Assembly (NCBI RefSeq): GCF_041504345.1
Contig: NZ_CP167894.1
Location: 62,001-126,000, forward strand
Direction of reading: 5' to 3'
From: Vibrio sp. BS-M-Sm-2
Lineage (GTDB): Bacteria; Pseudomonadota; Gammaproteobacteria; Enterobacterales; Vibrionaceae
DNA: 64,000 nucleotides
Shown: in pieces, positions 35,954 through 45,337 of the stretch
How the letters are laid out: each line of letters starts with the position of its first letter
How positions within the stretch are numbered: the stretch's first letter is position 1
The notes under the pieces: generated by a model
Databases searched by the model: none
What the model was told of the DNA's origin: nothing
What the model saw: the letters and a program-made list of their open reading frames with translations, nothing else
Translations under genes and position numbers: made by a program

Positions 35954-36370
35954 TTACAGGTTTGGTCCTGTAGACGGGTTTTGCGGTAGATTTTGACTTA
36001 AACGTTGCATACCTTGATACATACGGATAAACCAAACCACAATCGCAACACCACCGAATAACATACCTACATATGGAATGTAGTAAGCGATATCATCGAT
36101 AATATGGTTCTGATACCAATAATCGTTCACACCGATTAACACGCCGTTTGAGGTTGCTACCGTTACGATAAGAACCACAAAGAAGGTTAGGTTCAAGAAG
36201 AACGAGCGGATTAAACCATAGTAATGCGTATCAACGACTTCGCCGTCTTCGCCTTTATCCAAACGATAACCCGCGTAGATGATGGCAACTACACCAGAGA
36301 GAAGACAAGTAAATGGCGTAAAGCAGCTTAATATGTAAGCAACCCAAATACCTTTATGAGGTTTGTTCAT
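35954..36370 (-). CDS. Small membrane protein at the end of the fdh operon
   Basis: A 138-residue protein with three predicted membrane helices (WVAYILSCFTPFTCLLSGVV, FFLNLTFFVVLIVTVATS, YIPYVGMLFGGVAIVVWFI) and a Pro/Asn-rich tail. It overlaps the 3' end of the gamma subunit gene by 17 nt, so it is translated with it. Topology resembles DUF4870-like small membrane proteins, which I cannot confirm. Function unknown; association with the formate dehydrogenase membrane complex is inferred from the overlap. Confidence 0.75.
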   Translation of the reverse strand: MNKPHKGIWVAYILSCFTPFTCLLSGVVAIIYAGYRLDKGEDGEVVDTHYYGLIRSFFLNLTFFVVLIVTVATSNGVLIGVNDYWYQNHIIDDIAYYIPYVGMLFGGVAIVVWFIRMYQGMQRLSQNLPQNPSTGPNL

Positions 36371-37427
36371 TCTTATTCACCCCTTCCGTTTTCTCTGTTG
36401 CTGCGTTTGCGCTTTGTTCAACGCCGTTTTTCTCTTGTTCCATCACTTCTTTGTACCAAAGGTCATGGTGCTCTTTAGCCCAAGTCTCATCAACTTCGCC
36501 TGTTACCATGCCTTCAAGTGCGCCTTCCATACCGAACAAGCCGATGTAGATGTGGAACACGAAACCACAGATAAGGATCAAAGCAGCCAACATGTGGACT
36601 AGGTTTGAAAGCTCCATATCTCGACGCGTTTGACCGAAGATTGGGAAGTCTAAAACCAAGCCACTGATCGCAGCCACACTACCCATAACAATCAATAGCC
36701 AGAACAGTGCTTTTTCACCTGCGTTCGAAAACTCTGCAGATGGATGAGAACCTTTATGTTTTCCGACCATACCACCCAGTTTCATGAACCACTGGATATC
36801 GACCATCTTGAAGATAGACTTGCGCCACCACTTGATAAGAACAGCCATCAACAGCACGTAGAAAATCGGGCCGATGTAGTTATGGTATTGCTTAGCCAGT
36901 AGAACGATGAAGCCCCATAGATCCGTTGGGATATAAGGTTTCAAGAAGTGTTTACCGTAAACCAACATCAAACCACTGAACGCCAGTGTTAAGAAGGTAA
37001 ACGCCATGCTCCAGTGCAATGCACGATCAAGTCGAGACCAACGTTTGATCTTACGGCCTGTTCTTGGTGCACTTAGCATTAGCGGGCCAATCACAACGTA
37101 CATCAAAGTCACAAAAGCAATACTGCCAAAGATAGCGACCGCACCGGCTGGTGACATCCACTTCTCTTTCAATATGTACCACGTTTGACCTGGAGTACTG
37201 ATTAACACACCGTGCTCAGCCGATTGAGATGTGGTGTAACCTTCCTCACCATTTCTTACTTGTCGCCAAAAATCGGCACCAGCAAGCTGAGTGATTTCTC
37301 GTTGAGCAGAGCTCGATTGAGTTTGTGATGAGTTCGTCTCAGATGCATGACTCATAGGAGAAAGCATTGTTAGTGCTGCCAACATCGGCAGCACAACAAG
37401 GAAGAGACGCTTAAACATTGTAAGCAT
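36354..37427 (-). CDS. Formate dehydrogenase cytochrome b556 (gamma) subunit
   Basis: A 357-residue subunit that anchors formate dehydrogenase in the membrane and passes electrons to quinone. N-terminal signal (LFLVVLPMLAALTMLSPMSHA), a periplasmic stretch, then four to five helices with heme His candidates in RALHWSMAFTFLTLAFSG, AKQYHNYIGPIFYVLLMA, LVHMLAALILICGFVFHIYIGLF. The C-terminus is a charged tail with AKEHHDLWYKE. Typical of TIGR01583-like gamma subunits. Confidence 0.9.
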   Translation of the reverse strand: MLTMFKRLFLVVLPMLAALTMLSPMSHASETNSSQTQSSSAQREITQLAGADFWRQVRNGEEGYTTSQSAEHGVLISTPGQTWYILKEKWMSPAGAVAIFGSIAFVTLMYVVIGPLMLSAPRTGRKIKRWSRLDRALHWSMAFTFLTLAFSGLMLVYGKHFLKPYIPTDLWGFIVLLAKQYHNYIGPIFYVLLMAVLIKWWRKSIFKMVDIQWFMKLGGMVGKHKGSHPSAEFSNAGEKALFWLLIVMGSVAAISGLVLDFPIFGQTRRDMELSNLVHMLAALILICGFVFHIYIGLFGMEGALEGMVTGEVDETWAKEHHDLWYKEVMEQEKNGVEQSANAATEKTEGVNKNEQTS

Positions 37428-37440
37428 ATGTCTCTCCTAC

Positions 37441-38049
37441 TTAGCTCTTAGTCGCATCGTAAGAAAGGTCGTTGCCGTCTGTCCAACCTGCACCTTTCGC
37501 ACCACGTTCAACTACACGCTGACGGAAAACATCAGAAACTTTCTCTGCGTCACCCGCTAGCAGTGCTTTAGTTGAACAAAGCGAAGCACACATTGGAAGC
37601 TTACCTTCAGCAATACGGTTCGCACCGTATTTCTGACGCTCTTCTATAGAACCTGGTTCTGTTTCAGGGCCGCCAGCACAGAAGGTACATTTGTCCATCT
37701 TACCGCGCTCACCAAATGCTTCCTGTTTAGGGAATTGAGGTGCGCCAAATGGGCAAGCAAACAAGCAGTAACCACAACCGATACAAAGATCTTTGTTGTG
37801 AAGCACGATGCCGTCTTCTGTATGTTCAAAACAGTCTGCAGGACAAACTGCCATACATGGTGCATCAGTACAGTGCATACACGCTACTGAGATTGAGTTT
37901 TCACCCGGTTCGCCATCGTTTAATGTTACAACGCGACGACGTTGAATACCCCATTCCAGAGCATCATCATTTTCATTCTTACATGCAGTGACACAACCGT
38001 TACATTCGATACAACGCTTGGTGTCACAAAGAAATTTCATTCTAGCCAT
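37441..38049 (-). CDS. fdhB: Formate dehydrogenase iron-sulfur (beta) subunit
   Basis: A 202-residue protein with four [4Fe-4S] sites: CIECNGCVTAC, CMHCTDAPCMAVCP, CIGCGYCLFACP, and a separated CTFC / CASLC set. It transfers electrons from the catalytic to the gamma subunit. It lies between the two with 11-13 bp gaps. No membrane helix is present. Confidence 0.95.
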   Translation of the reverse strand: MARMKFLCDTKRCIECNGCVTACKNENDDALEWGIQRRRVVTLNDGEPGENSISVACMHCTDAPCMAVCPADCFEHTEDGIVLHNKDLCIGCGYCLFACPFGAPQFPKQEAFGERGKMDKCTFCAGGPETEPGSIEERQKYGANRIAEGKLPMCASLCSTKALLAGDAEKVSDVFRQRVVERGAKGAGWTDGNDLSYDATKS

Positions 38050-38060
38050 TTTAAGACTCC

Positions 38061-40916
38061 TTACGCTTTACGAATATTACAAAGGGTTACTTTCGTTTCC
38101 TGCATCAAGGTGACAGGGTCGTAACCATAGGTGGTTGCTGTGTTAGCAGCTTCACCAATAACGTAAGGATCAGTGCCTTCTGGGTACTTAGAACGCAAAT
38201 CTTCACCTTGGAACTTACCACCGAAGTGGAATGGGATGAACGCCAAACCAGGTTTAACACGACGTGTTACCATCGCTTTCACCTTAATACGGCCCTTCTC
38301 TGCACCTTCAACCCAAACATCATCACCGTCTTTAAAGCCAATGTCGTTTGCGTCTTTCGGGTTCACTTCAACGAACATTTCTTGTTGAAGTTCAGCTAGC
38401 CATGGGTTTGAACGAGTCTCTTCACCACCACCTTCGTACTCAACCAGACGACCAGAGGTCAGGATAATCGGGTATTCGCCAGATTTGTCTTGCTCTTGAA
38501 TCGACTTGTAAAGCGTAGGAACACGGAAGATCGCTTCTTTGTCATCCCACGTTGGGTAATCAGCAACTAGGTCACGACGTGGCGTGTAAAGCGGCTCACG
38601 GTGCAGTGGTACACGGTCTGGGAATGTCCAAACAATCGCACGTGCTTTCGCATTACCAAATGGGATACAACCGTGTTTAATTGCCACACGTTGGATACCA
38701 CCTGAAACGTCAGTCTTCCAGTTTTTGCCTTCAGCAGACGCTTTCTCTTCTGCAGTTAGATCATCCCACCAACCCAGTTGTTTCAGTAGTTTGTCGCTGA
38801 ACTCTGGGTAACCATCTTTGATCTCACAGCCTTTCGAGTAGCTGTCTTCAGCAAGTAGGCTTTGACCTTCAAACTCAACACCGAAACGAGTACGGAAGTT
38901 ACCACCACCTTCAGCAACCGTCTTAGACGTATCGTAAAGGATGTGTGTACCAGGGTGTTTCATCTCTGGTGTGCCCCAACATGGCCAAGGTAGACCGTAA
39001 GTCTCGCCATTTGCAGGACCGCCTTCTGCTTCTAGAGACGTTTTGTGGAACGTATGCCAGTTCTGTTGGTGCTCTTTCAAGCGTTCAGGGCTTTGACCTG
39101 TGTAACCAATCGTCCACATACCTTTGTTGAATTCACGTGTAATGTCTTCAATCAGAGGTTGGTTGTTCTCAACTCGAATGTTTTTGAACAGCTGATCAGA
39201 GAAACCAAGCTTCTTAGAAAGCAGGTACATGATTTCGTGGTCAGGTTTAGATTCGAACAGAGGCTCAACGACTTTGTCACGCCATTGTAGAGAACGGTTT
39301 GATGCCGTTACACTGCCGTAGGTTTCAAATTGAGTCGTTGCTGGTAGCAGGTAAACGCCGTCGGTACGATCGTTCATTACTGCTGCAACCGTTGGGTATG
39401 GGTCAACAATAACCATCATATCCAGCTTCTGCATCGCCTTCTTCATCTCTGGACCACGAGTCTGAGAGTTCACTGCGTGACCCCAGTAGAACATCGCGCG
39501 GATGTTTTCGCGTTGACGAATCTTGTCTTTGTCTTCAAGTACGCCATCTACCCAACGAGATACAGGAATACCTGCACTGTTCATTGGTTTTTGACCAGCG
39601 TATGCGTTGTCGTCGAAACGGCCTTTTACCCAGTCAAAGTCGATATCCCAAACTTTTGACCAGTGACGCCAAGAACCTTCAGACAAGCCGTAGTAGCCTG
39701 GAAGTGTGTCAGAAAGTACGCCAAGGTCAGTTGCGCCCTGTACGTTATCGTGACCACGGAAGATGTTTGCACCGCCGCCTGATTTACCGATGTTACCTAG
39801 CGCAAGCTCAAGTACACAGTAAGCGCGTGTGTTGTTGTTACCAGTCGTGTGCTGAGTACCACCCATACACCAAACGATACAACCCGGACGGTTTTCAGAA
39901 AGTAGTTTCGCTGTGTGGTATACGTCTTTTTCACTAACACCCGTTACACGTTCAACTTCTGCTGGGTTCCATTTCGCTACTTCTTCACGGATCTCGTCCA
40001 TGCCGAATACACGTTGTTTAATGAACTCTTTGTCTTCCCATTGGTTTGCAAAGACGTGCCATAACACACCCCAGATAAACGCAACGTCAGAACCTGGACG
40101 AAGAGAAACGTAGTGATCTGATTTCGCAGCAGTACGCGTACGACGAGGATCCGCAACAACGATCTTACAGTTGTTCTTCTCTTTCGCGATAAGGATGTGC
40201 TGCATCGCTACTGGGTGAGCTTCTGCAGGGTTTGAACCAATGAACAGCATCGATTTACAGTTGTGCATGTCATTGAACGAGTTTGTCATCGCACCATAAC
40301 CCCAAGTGTTTGCAACACCGGCAACTGTGGTTGAGTGACAAATACGCGCCTGGTGGTCAACGTTGTTGGTGCCCCAAAGCGACGCCATCTTACGGAATGC
40401 GTAAGCTTGCTCGTTACTGTGTTTTGCACTACCTAGGAAGTAAACCGAATCAGGGCCAGACTCTTTACGAAGTTCTAGCGCTTTGTTACCGATCTCTTCA
40501 ATCGCTTGTTCCCAAGAAAGCTTCTTCCACTTACCGCCTTCCAATTTCATTGGGTACTTAAGACGACGTTCACCGTGGCCGTGCTCACGAAGTGCTGCAC
40601 CTTTCGCACAGTGTCCACCAGCGTTGAATGGGTGATCGAATGCAGGCTCTTGACCCGTCCAAACACCGTTTTGAACTTCAGCGTAGATACCACAACCCAC
40701 AGAACAGTGAGAACAGATAGTACGTTTCACTTCTGTTTTCGCTTCTGGATCGACTGATTTAGCCTGTGCTTTCTTCATCATGCCAGGTGCAAATAGACTT
40801 GCGCCTACCACTGCGCCACCAGCGGCTAATGAAGTATTTTTCATGAAGGCACGTCGAGACACACCTAGCTGATTGGTTTCTTTGCTCACACTATCGGAGC
40901 GTTTGACAAGTTTCAT
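38061..40916 (-). CDS. fdhA: Formate dehydrogenase catalytic (alpha) subunit
   Basis: A 951-residue Mo/W-bis-MGD oxidoreductase that oxidises formate to CO2. Twin-arginine signal SRRAFMKNTSL near residue 20 shows export to the periplasm. Fe-S Cys68, 71, 75 and 103 (ICSHCSVGC and GGHC). The metal ligand is Cys193 in ARICHSTTVAG, the position of selenocysteine in E. coli FdnG, followed by the usual His. The MGD-binding C-terminal domain holds PLHREPLYTPR and VTRRVKPGLAFIPFH. The operon also encodes a TorD-like chaperone and TAT small protein. The nearby tungstate transporter genes raise the possibility of a W enzyme. Confidence 0.95.
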   Translation of the reverse strand: MKLVKRSDSVSKETNQLGVSRRAFMKNTSLAAGGAVVGASLFAPGMMKKAQAKSVDPEAKTEVKRTICSHCSVGCGIYAEVQNGVWTGQEPAFDHPFNAGGHCAKGAALREHGHGERRLKYPMKLEGGKWKKLSWEQAIEEIGNKALELRKESGPDSVYFLGSAKHSNEQAYAFRKMASLWGTNNVDHQARICHSTTVAGVANTWGYGAMTNSFNDMHNCKSMLFIGSNPAEAHPVAMQHILIAKEKNNCKIVVADPRRTRTAAKSDHYVSLRPGSDVAFIWGVLWHVFANQWEDKEFIKQRVFGMDEIREEVAKWNPAEVERVTGVSEKDVYHTAKLLSENRPGCIVWCMGGTQHTTGNNNTRAYCVLELALGNIGKSGGGANIFRGHDNVQGATDLGVLSDTLPGYYGLSEGSWRHWSKVWDIDFDWVKGRFDDNAYAGQKPMNSAGIPVSRWVDGVLEDKDKIRQRENIRAMFYWGHAVNSQTRGPEMKKAMQKLDMMVIVDPYPTVAAVMNDRTDGVYLLPATTQFETYGSVTASNRSLQWRDKVVEPLFESKPDHEIMYLLSKKLGFSDQLFKNIRVENNQPLIEDITREFNKGMWTIGYTGQSPERLKEHQQNWHTFHKTSLEAEGGPANGETYGLPWPCWGTPEMKHPGTHILYDTSKTVAEGGGNFRTRFGVEFEGQSLLAEDSYSKGCEIKDGYPEFSDKLLKQLGWWDDLTAEEKASAEGKNWKTDVSGGIQRVAIKHGCIPFGNAKARAIVWTFPDRVPLHREPLYTPRRDLVADYPTWDDKEAIFRVPTLYKSIQEQDKSGEYPIILTSGRLVEYEGGGEETRSNPWLAELQQEMFVEVNPKDANDIGFKDGDDVWVEGAEKGRIKVKAMVTRRVKPGLAFIPFHFGGKFQGEDLRSKYPEGTDPYVIGEAANTATTYGYDPVTLMQETKVTLCNIRKA

Positions 40917-40926
40917 CCGTTATCTC

Positions 40927-41130
40927 CTAAAGCGTGTCGTAGTAATCGCGAATATGTTGCGTTTCACGATAGCCCGTCTTCTTCATGTCTTCTTTTGGCA
41001 TTTCAACCGTTTCTGAAGCAGTCGCCACTTTCGTTGTACCAGCGACAACGGCACCAGCTACGGCTGCAGTCGTTAAGCCTTTGAGTAAGTCCCTACGGCT
41101 TGTGTTTATTTCTTTATTATCTTTCATCAT
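40927..41130 (-). CDS. Formate dehydrogenase-region TAT-signal small protein
   Basis: A 67-residue protein with a twin-arginine motif (SRRDLLKGLTTAAVAG) and the ending YRETQHIRDYYDTL typical of the formate_TAT family found just before fdh alpha genes. It probably helps export or maturation of the enzyme. The adjacent ATG ending at 41127 is an equally possible start. Confidence 0.88.
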   Translation of the reverse strand: MMKDNKEINTSRRDLLKGLTTAAVAGAVVAGTTKVATASETVEMPKEDMKKTGYRETQHIRDYYDTL

Positions 41131-41203
41131 TGCTTCCTTACCTTACGGTAGATCTTTTTGGAGGCTTAATGCCCCTCTATCGATATAATCGCGTACTGCT
41201 CGA

Positions 41204-41848
41204 TTACTCGTAATCAGTGACGTTTTTCACATCAATCTTTAATTTATGCTTACTGCTTTTTGTATTCACGCTAAAACGCACTTGTTCTAACGTTAAGAAT
41301 GCTTCACAAAGCTGAGCGGCCGATTTGTAGAAGTTCGCGCTTTCTGCCCCTTCAAGCTGACGCGTGAAAGAGTTAAACCAAGGGCCAAGGTGCTTATTGA
41401 ATACCGCTTGTTGCAGCGCTTCTTCCTCAGCCGTTAGCATCGCCATCACTTCACAAAGCGCCGCGATGTGATCTTCTGGCTCTTTCACTTGCTCATCACG
41501 CTCAATGCCTAAAAGCTCTAGGTCATGACGAATCTCTGCCAATGGTTTTTCCATCATGGCGCCAGTTCTATGCCATGAACCAAATGGAACAATCTCTCCA
41601 CGGCCAATGCCAATGAACAGATCTTGATATTCATCTTCTAACGCTTCGCGATTTGATTCCGTTGCCGCTTGTTGAATGGCAATCCAAGCTTTTTGCATTG
41701 CACTCTCAGACGCTTCAATGTCTAACGTCTTTAGGAAATCAATGACCTCTTCAGAAGGTGCGCTACGGAACAATGCAGAAAGAACCAAATAGATTTCAGT
41801 TCTTAGTGTCTGTTCTTGTTCTTGATCTAAATTAGTTTCCAATGCCAA
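41204..41848 (-). CDS. TorD/DmsD-like molecular chaperone
   Basis: A 214-residue all-helical protein with the TorD-family core YQDLFIGIGRGEIVPFGSWH and the conserved EPEDHIAALCEVMAML. Such chaperones bind the twin-arginine signal and aid cofactor loading of molybdoenzymes before export, here FdhA. The gap to the Fe-S gene is 3 bp. Confidence 0.9.
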   Translation of the reverse strand: MALETNLDQEQEQTLRTEIYLVLSALFRSAPSEEVIDFLKTLDIEASESAMQKAWIAIQQAATESNREALEDEYQDLFIGIGRGEIVPFGSWHRTGAMMEKPLAEIRHDLELLGIERDEQVKEPEDHIAALCEVMAMLTAEEEALQQAVFNKHLGPWFNSFTRQLEGAESANFYKSAAQLCEAFLTLEQVRFSVNTKSSKHKLKIDVKNVTDYE

Positions 41849-41851
41849 CTC

Positions 41852-43513
41852 CTAGTATTTCAATTGATTCAATGGGTCTTGAGCCATTGAGTCGAACATG
41901 TCCACTACACGACAGTCTTCACACATCGCAATACGATTAATCGCAGTTTCATCTGAAAAATGAGAGTGACCGCGTAACTTGTTCTGTAACATGTCAATCA
42001 TAGACTGTGGAGCGAATGGCTTATGGCAACGTAAACATTCCGCTGCTTTCTCCTCATGAATCACAACTGCTTGTTGACGTTCTTCTTTCACCCAATTCAT
42101 ACGAGGCGTTAGAGTCAGAACATTCTCAGGGCATGCCTTTTCACACAGACCACATTGAATACAGTCTTGTTCTACAAACTTAAGTGATGGAGAAGCACCG
42201 TCGGTATGAAGAGCACGTGTAGGACAAACCGCAACACAACTCATGCATAACGTACAATCTTTGCTTTCACACGAAACCGTGCCGTATGGTGCATTCGAAG
42301 GAAGTTCAACGATATTCTCGACAGGAATGCGAGATGAAGACATAGCATCGAGTGCAGTGAATAGACGTTGACGTTTGTTGCCTTGAAGATCGCCAAGTGC
42401 AAGGTCGAAAGAATCAACGCACAGTGTTGGAGGCCCTTCACGTAGAGACTCTAAATACAGGACATCGATGGTTTCTTTTGGAACACCGATTTGGTCTAGT
42501 AGCTCTTGAGCAATCCCTACTTCGTTATTCAGAACACGAATGATCGTCTCTGGCATAAAACGAGAAGCAGCAAACAGAACCTGAGTCGCCCCATTCACTA
42601 GCGCTGCAAACCAAGTATCAATACCAATAGAAGGCAGTTCTTCAACCACGATTGGAATAACGTTATCTGGTAGTGCTTTTAGCGCCATTACATTGTAAGT
42701 CTCATGACGAGAGCTACAGATAAGTACGATTGGATCCAGACCGCCCGCATGTTCATAGTTAGCTAGCGTACGTTCAATGAACTTTTGAGTATCGTCAGGG
42801 TTTGGAAGCGCATAGGTAATTGCTTCGGTAGGACAGCTTGTTGCACAAGTTCCTACGCCTTGACATAGATAAGGGTTAATCTCGATCTTGTGACCTGTTT
42901 TGTCTGAGCCTTCACTTGATAGTGCGCCAGCAGGACAAGCGTCAACACAACGTTCACACCCTTTTACGCCACGAGAACTGTGCGCACAAAGGTCAGTGTC
43001 TAAACGGAAGAACTTAGGCTTATCAAATGTACCCATTAGCGTTGGAATCTCTTCCAGTGCTTCGGCCAGTTTTGGATAGCCTCGGCCCACTGGGTAATAA
43101 CCCGGTACAGGCACTTCTTCTGTCATGCAGCTATTCAGACATAGGTCTAGAACAACATCGAAACAATCGTGATTAATCGCGATTTTCGCCAAGTTGCTTG
43201 ATGTGCCTTTACTCTCAATCACAACTTCAAACGTACCAAGGAAACCGGATACTTGAACCGAATTCGCGAAGTACAGTTCTGGGTTTTTGCCCTTTTCGCC
43301 GTCTGTCGACAATAAGGTTAAGCTCGTCAATTGAGGTAATTGAGCCGCAGCACTTTCAATGATCGCAGTTGGACCAATAATTAGCGTATTACCACCACTT
43401 TCATAACTTACTGTCGGTGGAATCAGATTTGTTAACTCAACTGTATTTTCAAATGCATACAGTCTTGCTTTAGCGTTATTTGAAGTTGCTTGTTTTAATA
43501 ATTGTTTAAGCAT
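41852..43513 (-). CDS. Multi-[4Fe-4S] ferredoxin-like protein of the fdh operon
   Basis: A 553-residue cytoplasmic protein, first gene of the fdh operon. Four ferredoxin-type sites: CERCVDACP, CQGVGTCATSCP (spacing unusual), CTLCMSCVAVCP and CIQCGLCEKACP, with extra CxxC pairs near the C-terminus (CLRCHKPF and CEDCRVVD). A central region (about 250-340) is HdrA/MvhD-like (LICSSRHETYNVMALKALP). It is usual in the fdh clusters of vibrios and relatives; electron transfer in maturation is likely but unproven. Confidence 0.85.
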   Translation of the reverse strand: MLKQLLKQATSNNAKARLYAFENTVELTNLIPPTVSYESGGNTLIIGPTAIIESAAAQLPQLTSLTLLSTDGEKGKNPELYFANSVQVSGFLGTFEVVIESKGTSSNLAKIAINHDCFDVVLDLCLNSCMTEEVPVPGYYPVGRGYPKLAEALEEIPTLMGTFDKPKFFRLDTDLCAHSSRGVKGCERCVDACPAGALSSEGSDKTGHKIEINPYLCQGVGTCATSCPTEAITYALPNPDDTQKFIERTLANYEHAGGLDPIVLICSSRHETYNVMALKALPDNVIPIVVEELPSIGIDTWFAALVNGATQVLFAASRFMPETIIRVLNNEVGIAQELLDQIGVPKETIDVLYLESLREGPPTLCVDSFDLALGDLQGNKRQRLFTALDAMSSSRIPVENIVELPSNAPYGTVSCESKDCTLCMSCVAVCPTRALHTDGASPSLKFVEQDCIQCGLCEKACPENVLTLTPRMNWVKEERQQAVVIHEEKAAECLRCHKPFAPQSMIDMLQNKLRGHSHFSDETAINRIAMCEDCRVVDMFDSMAQDPLNQLKY

Positions 43514-43681
43514 TGCTCAGTTCCATCTTTGGACATGGATAATCTGTTCAATCTTCATTGTAGTTAGCGTTAGAGAACTTGCTGAGTAATCGGTTAACAA
43601 CTAATGGTTTCATTAGCTATTCGTTATCTAGTCAACTTTACTCTGGCTATCTACAAAAAAGTCGATAATGAACGATATTTA

Positions 43682-43696
43682 GCAAATGCCATGCCA
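43682..43696 (-). promoter_or_regulatory. Sigma-54 promoter of the fdh operon
   Basis: Minus strand reads TTGGCATGGCATTTGCT, with GG and GC separated by 10 nt; close to the consensus TGGCAC-N5-TTGC. It lies about 170 bp upstream of the first fdh-operon gene. Confidence 0.78.
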
Positions 43697-43755
43697 ATTT
43701 AATAATTCATTATTTTCAATGAATTAGCGTGTTTTTTAGTTTGTTAAGCTTACAA

Positions 43756-43791
43756 AAAAGCCGCTTGGGACATTTTGTCGCAAGCGGCTCA
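43756..43791 (-). terminator. Terminator after the DUF3306 gene
   Basis: Stem AGCCGCTTG / CAAGCGGCT, with T6 on the minus strand. The loop contains the GGACATTTTGTCG element (43768-43780). Confidence 0.88.
43768..43780. promoter_or_regulatory. GGACA-N3-TGTCC-type element upstream of fdh
   Basis: GGACATTTTGTCG matches the palindrome at 12 of 13 positions. Lies about 100 bp upstream of the expected start of the sigma-54 fdh promoter, a usual position for an enhancer. Confidence 0.55.
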
Positions 43792-43814
43792 TTGAGTGTT
43801 TAGTCAAAATGTAC

Positions 43815-44513
43815 CTATTCTTTGTGTGGTATATTTTGTCCCATCTCTTTTAGGTCATCTTCGTCTGACATTGTAGTGTTAATATCTGGTACTGTTTTTT
43901 TATACAGTTCTTTTTCTTGTTCGGTTATTTCGGCACTTTCTGACGTTTCAAGTTCATTATCAGATACCTCAAAATCGCTTTCAGAATTCCCTAAAACTTC
44001 ACCTTCATCTTTATTATCAATAACTTGCTCTTCTTCTAGTGTGGTTTCTTCTTCCGTTTTGTCTTTAACCCAATCACGCAGGGTTTCCGCAACCCCTTCA
44101 GAAAGAGACTTTAAATTACTGTAATCGTCGTCGTAATCATCTAAACCATCACGAACATTGAATTCTTCTGAAAGGAATAATTTACGCAATGCGGCTTTTT
44201 TTACGCTTTCTGAGGCTTCTGACACCAATAATTGAGCAACAGACAAGTCTTCAGTCGTTTCTGATGCTATCTCCTGAGAGTCGATAGCTTGAGAATCGAC
44301 AGCATGAGCATCTTCATTGTGTTCTGGAGACTCATTTTCTAAAGTCCCACGTTCTAGTGATTCCGATGTTTCTACGTCTATAGATGAAGCAGCAGAAGAA
44401 GCCTTTGAGGAAGTAAGTTCGGTATCCTCAAGTGTTTGTTCCGCTTCAAGTGCTTTATCAGTTGATTCATCAAGCTTTCGTTGAGACCAACGGCTAAAAA
44501 AGTTAGTTGCCAT
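43815..44513 (-). CDS. DUF3306 family protein
   Basis: A 232-residue very acidic protein (Glu/Ser/Asp-rich) with N-terminal MATNFFSRWSQRKLDES, the recognisable start of DUF3306 proteins, and a conserved middle block (AALRKLFLSEEFNVRDGLDDYDDDY). The rest is low-complexity. Genes of this family go with DUF3305 in fdh gene clusters. It overlaps the DUF3305 gene by 11 nt. Function unknown; a role in formate dehydrogenase maturation is by context. Confidence 0.82.
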   Translation of the reverse strand: MATNFFSRWSQRKLDESTDKALEAEQTLEDTELTSSKASSAASSIDVETSESLERGTLENESPEHNEDAHAVDSQAIDSQEIASETTEDLSVAQLLVSEASESVKKAALRKLFLSEEFNVRDGLDDYDDDYSNLKSLSEGVAETLRDWVKDKTEEETTLEEEQVIDNKDEGEVLGNSESDFEVSDNELETSESAEITEQEKELYKKTVPDINTTMSDEDDLKEMGQNIPHKE

Positions 44514-44967
44514 TTGATCGACCCGCGCCTTTACGTTTTTTACGTCTTGCTTCTAGTAGTTCGCCATGACGACCGATGAATGCTTCCATCCAAGCCTGTA
44601 CGGGCAAAGGAATGTCGTATGAAAGGACTTGATTGTCACCGTCCATGTATTGCCCTGCAACGGTTTGTGATGCTGTAAGTAACTGAATAACTGGCTTAAC
44701 ACCAGAATCGACATTATCCATCACTAAGAAAAGCTTAGGTTGCTGAGAGCTTAGGTTGAAACGATAGTCTGTACGCTCGTCTTTATGTAATTGGAGTAAA
44801 CAAACGTCTTGGGCATCATCTTCTGGCGACAGTTCAAACCCCGTCAATTCCCATTGCGTCATTACCCAGATACCTGTTTTGATCTCTTTTTCTATTCTTT
44901 GGACACCGATTGGCCAAGCTGCTTCTGTTTTTTCATATTGTTCTTTGAATTCTTTTATCTCAGACAT
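44503..44967 (-). CDS. DUF3305 family protein
   Basis: A 154-residue protein with AAWPIGVQRIEKEIKTGIWV and later SYDIPLPVQAWMEAFIGRHGEL, the usual features of DUF3305. First gene of the accessory operon with DUF3306. No membrane segment or catalytic motif. The tail is basic (RRKKRKGAG). Role in formate dehydrogenase biogenesis inferred from constant linkage to fdh and fdhD. Confidence 0.82.
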   Translation of the reverse strand: MSEIKEFKEQYEKTEAAWPIGVQRIEKEIKTGIWVMTQWELTGFELSPEDDAQDVCLLQLHKDERTDYRFNLSSQQPKLFLVMDNVDSGVKPVIQLLTASQTVAGQYMDGDNQVLSYDIPLPVQAWMEAFIGRHGELLEARRKKRKGAGRSNGN

Positions 44968-45006
44968 ACTTCACCCAATTGATTTTCTTTGGTCTGAATG
45001 CACTTA

Positions 45007-45019
45007 GGACATTTTGTAC
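45007..45019. promoter_or_regulatory. GGACA-N3-TGTCC-type element near DUF3305 and fdhD
   Basis: GGACATTTTGTAC, 12 of 13 positions. It is in the DUF3305 leader and about 230 bp upstream of the fdhD start point, so it could serve as an enhancer for fdhD. Confidence 0.5.
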
Positions 45020-45046
45020 TGTGCGCAATCATATACATCCCATAAA

Positions 45047-45061
45047 GCAATAAACACGCCA
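45047..45061 (-). promoter_or_regulatory. Sigma-54 promoter of the DUF3305-DUF3306 operon
   Basis: Minus strand reads TTGGCGTGTTTATTGCT, with GG-N10-GC spacing. About 80 bp upstream of the DUF3305 start. Confidence 0.65.
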
Positions 45062-45221
45062 ATACGGATTAACTACGAGAGCGTATCTATAGCGTTCGTT
45101 ATCAAGTTGTCACTATAACGTTAGTCGATACTGGTTATTTCAGACAACTCCACTCGGTGAACTCTCATATTTTGCGCTATTTTAATCGAATGCTTCATGT
45201 TTTCCTGAATACCCGTTATTT

Positions 45222-45236
45222 TGGAATAAGATTTGC
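45222..45236 (+). promoter_or_regulatory. Sigma-54 promoter of fdhD
   Basis: TTGGAATAAGATTTGCT, with GG-N10-GC spacing, about 100 bp upstream of the fdhD start. Less close to consensus at the -24 element (AAT for CAC). Confidence 0.6.
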
Positions 45237-45337
45237 TTTAAGCATGAGTTAAAGAATCGATGAACAAGAACGGCATTAGACCCTCTTGTTAACTTCTTAT
45301 CTCTTAAAATCGCTATCTCATTAAGTAGGACGTGACT

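Noticed and set aside
38105..38118. matS-like sequence GTGACAGGGTCGT
   Set aside because: Two mismatches from the consensus in positions contacted by MatP; not above chance.
38173..40757. Many plus-strand ORFs opposite the formate dehydrogenase alpha gene
   Set aside because: All are antisense shadows; none has a Shine-Dalgarno or recognisable protein motif, while the minus-strand gene is a complete, well-conserved enzyme.
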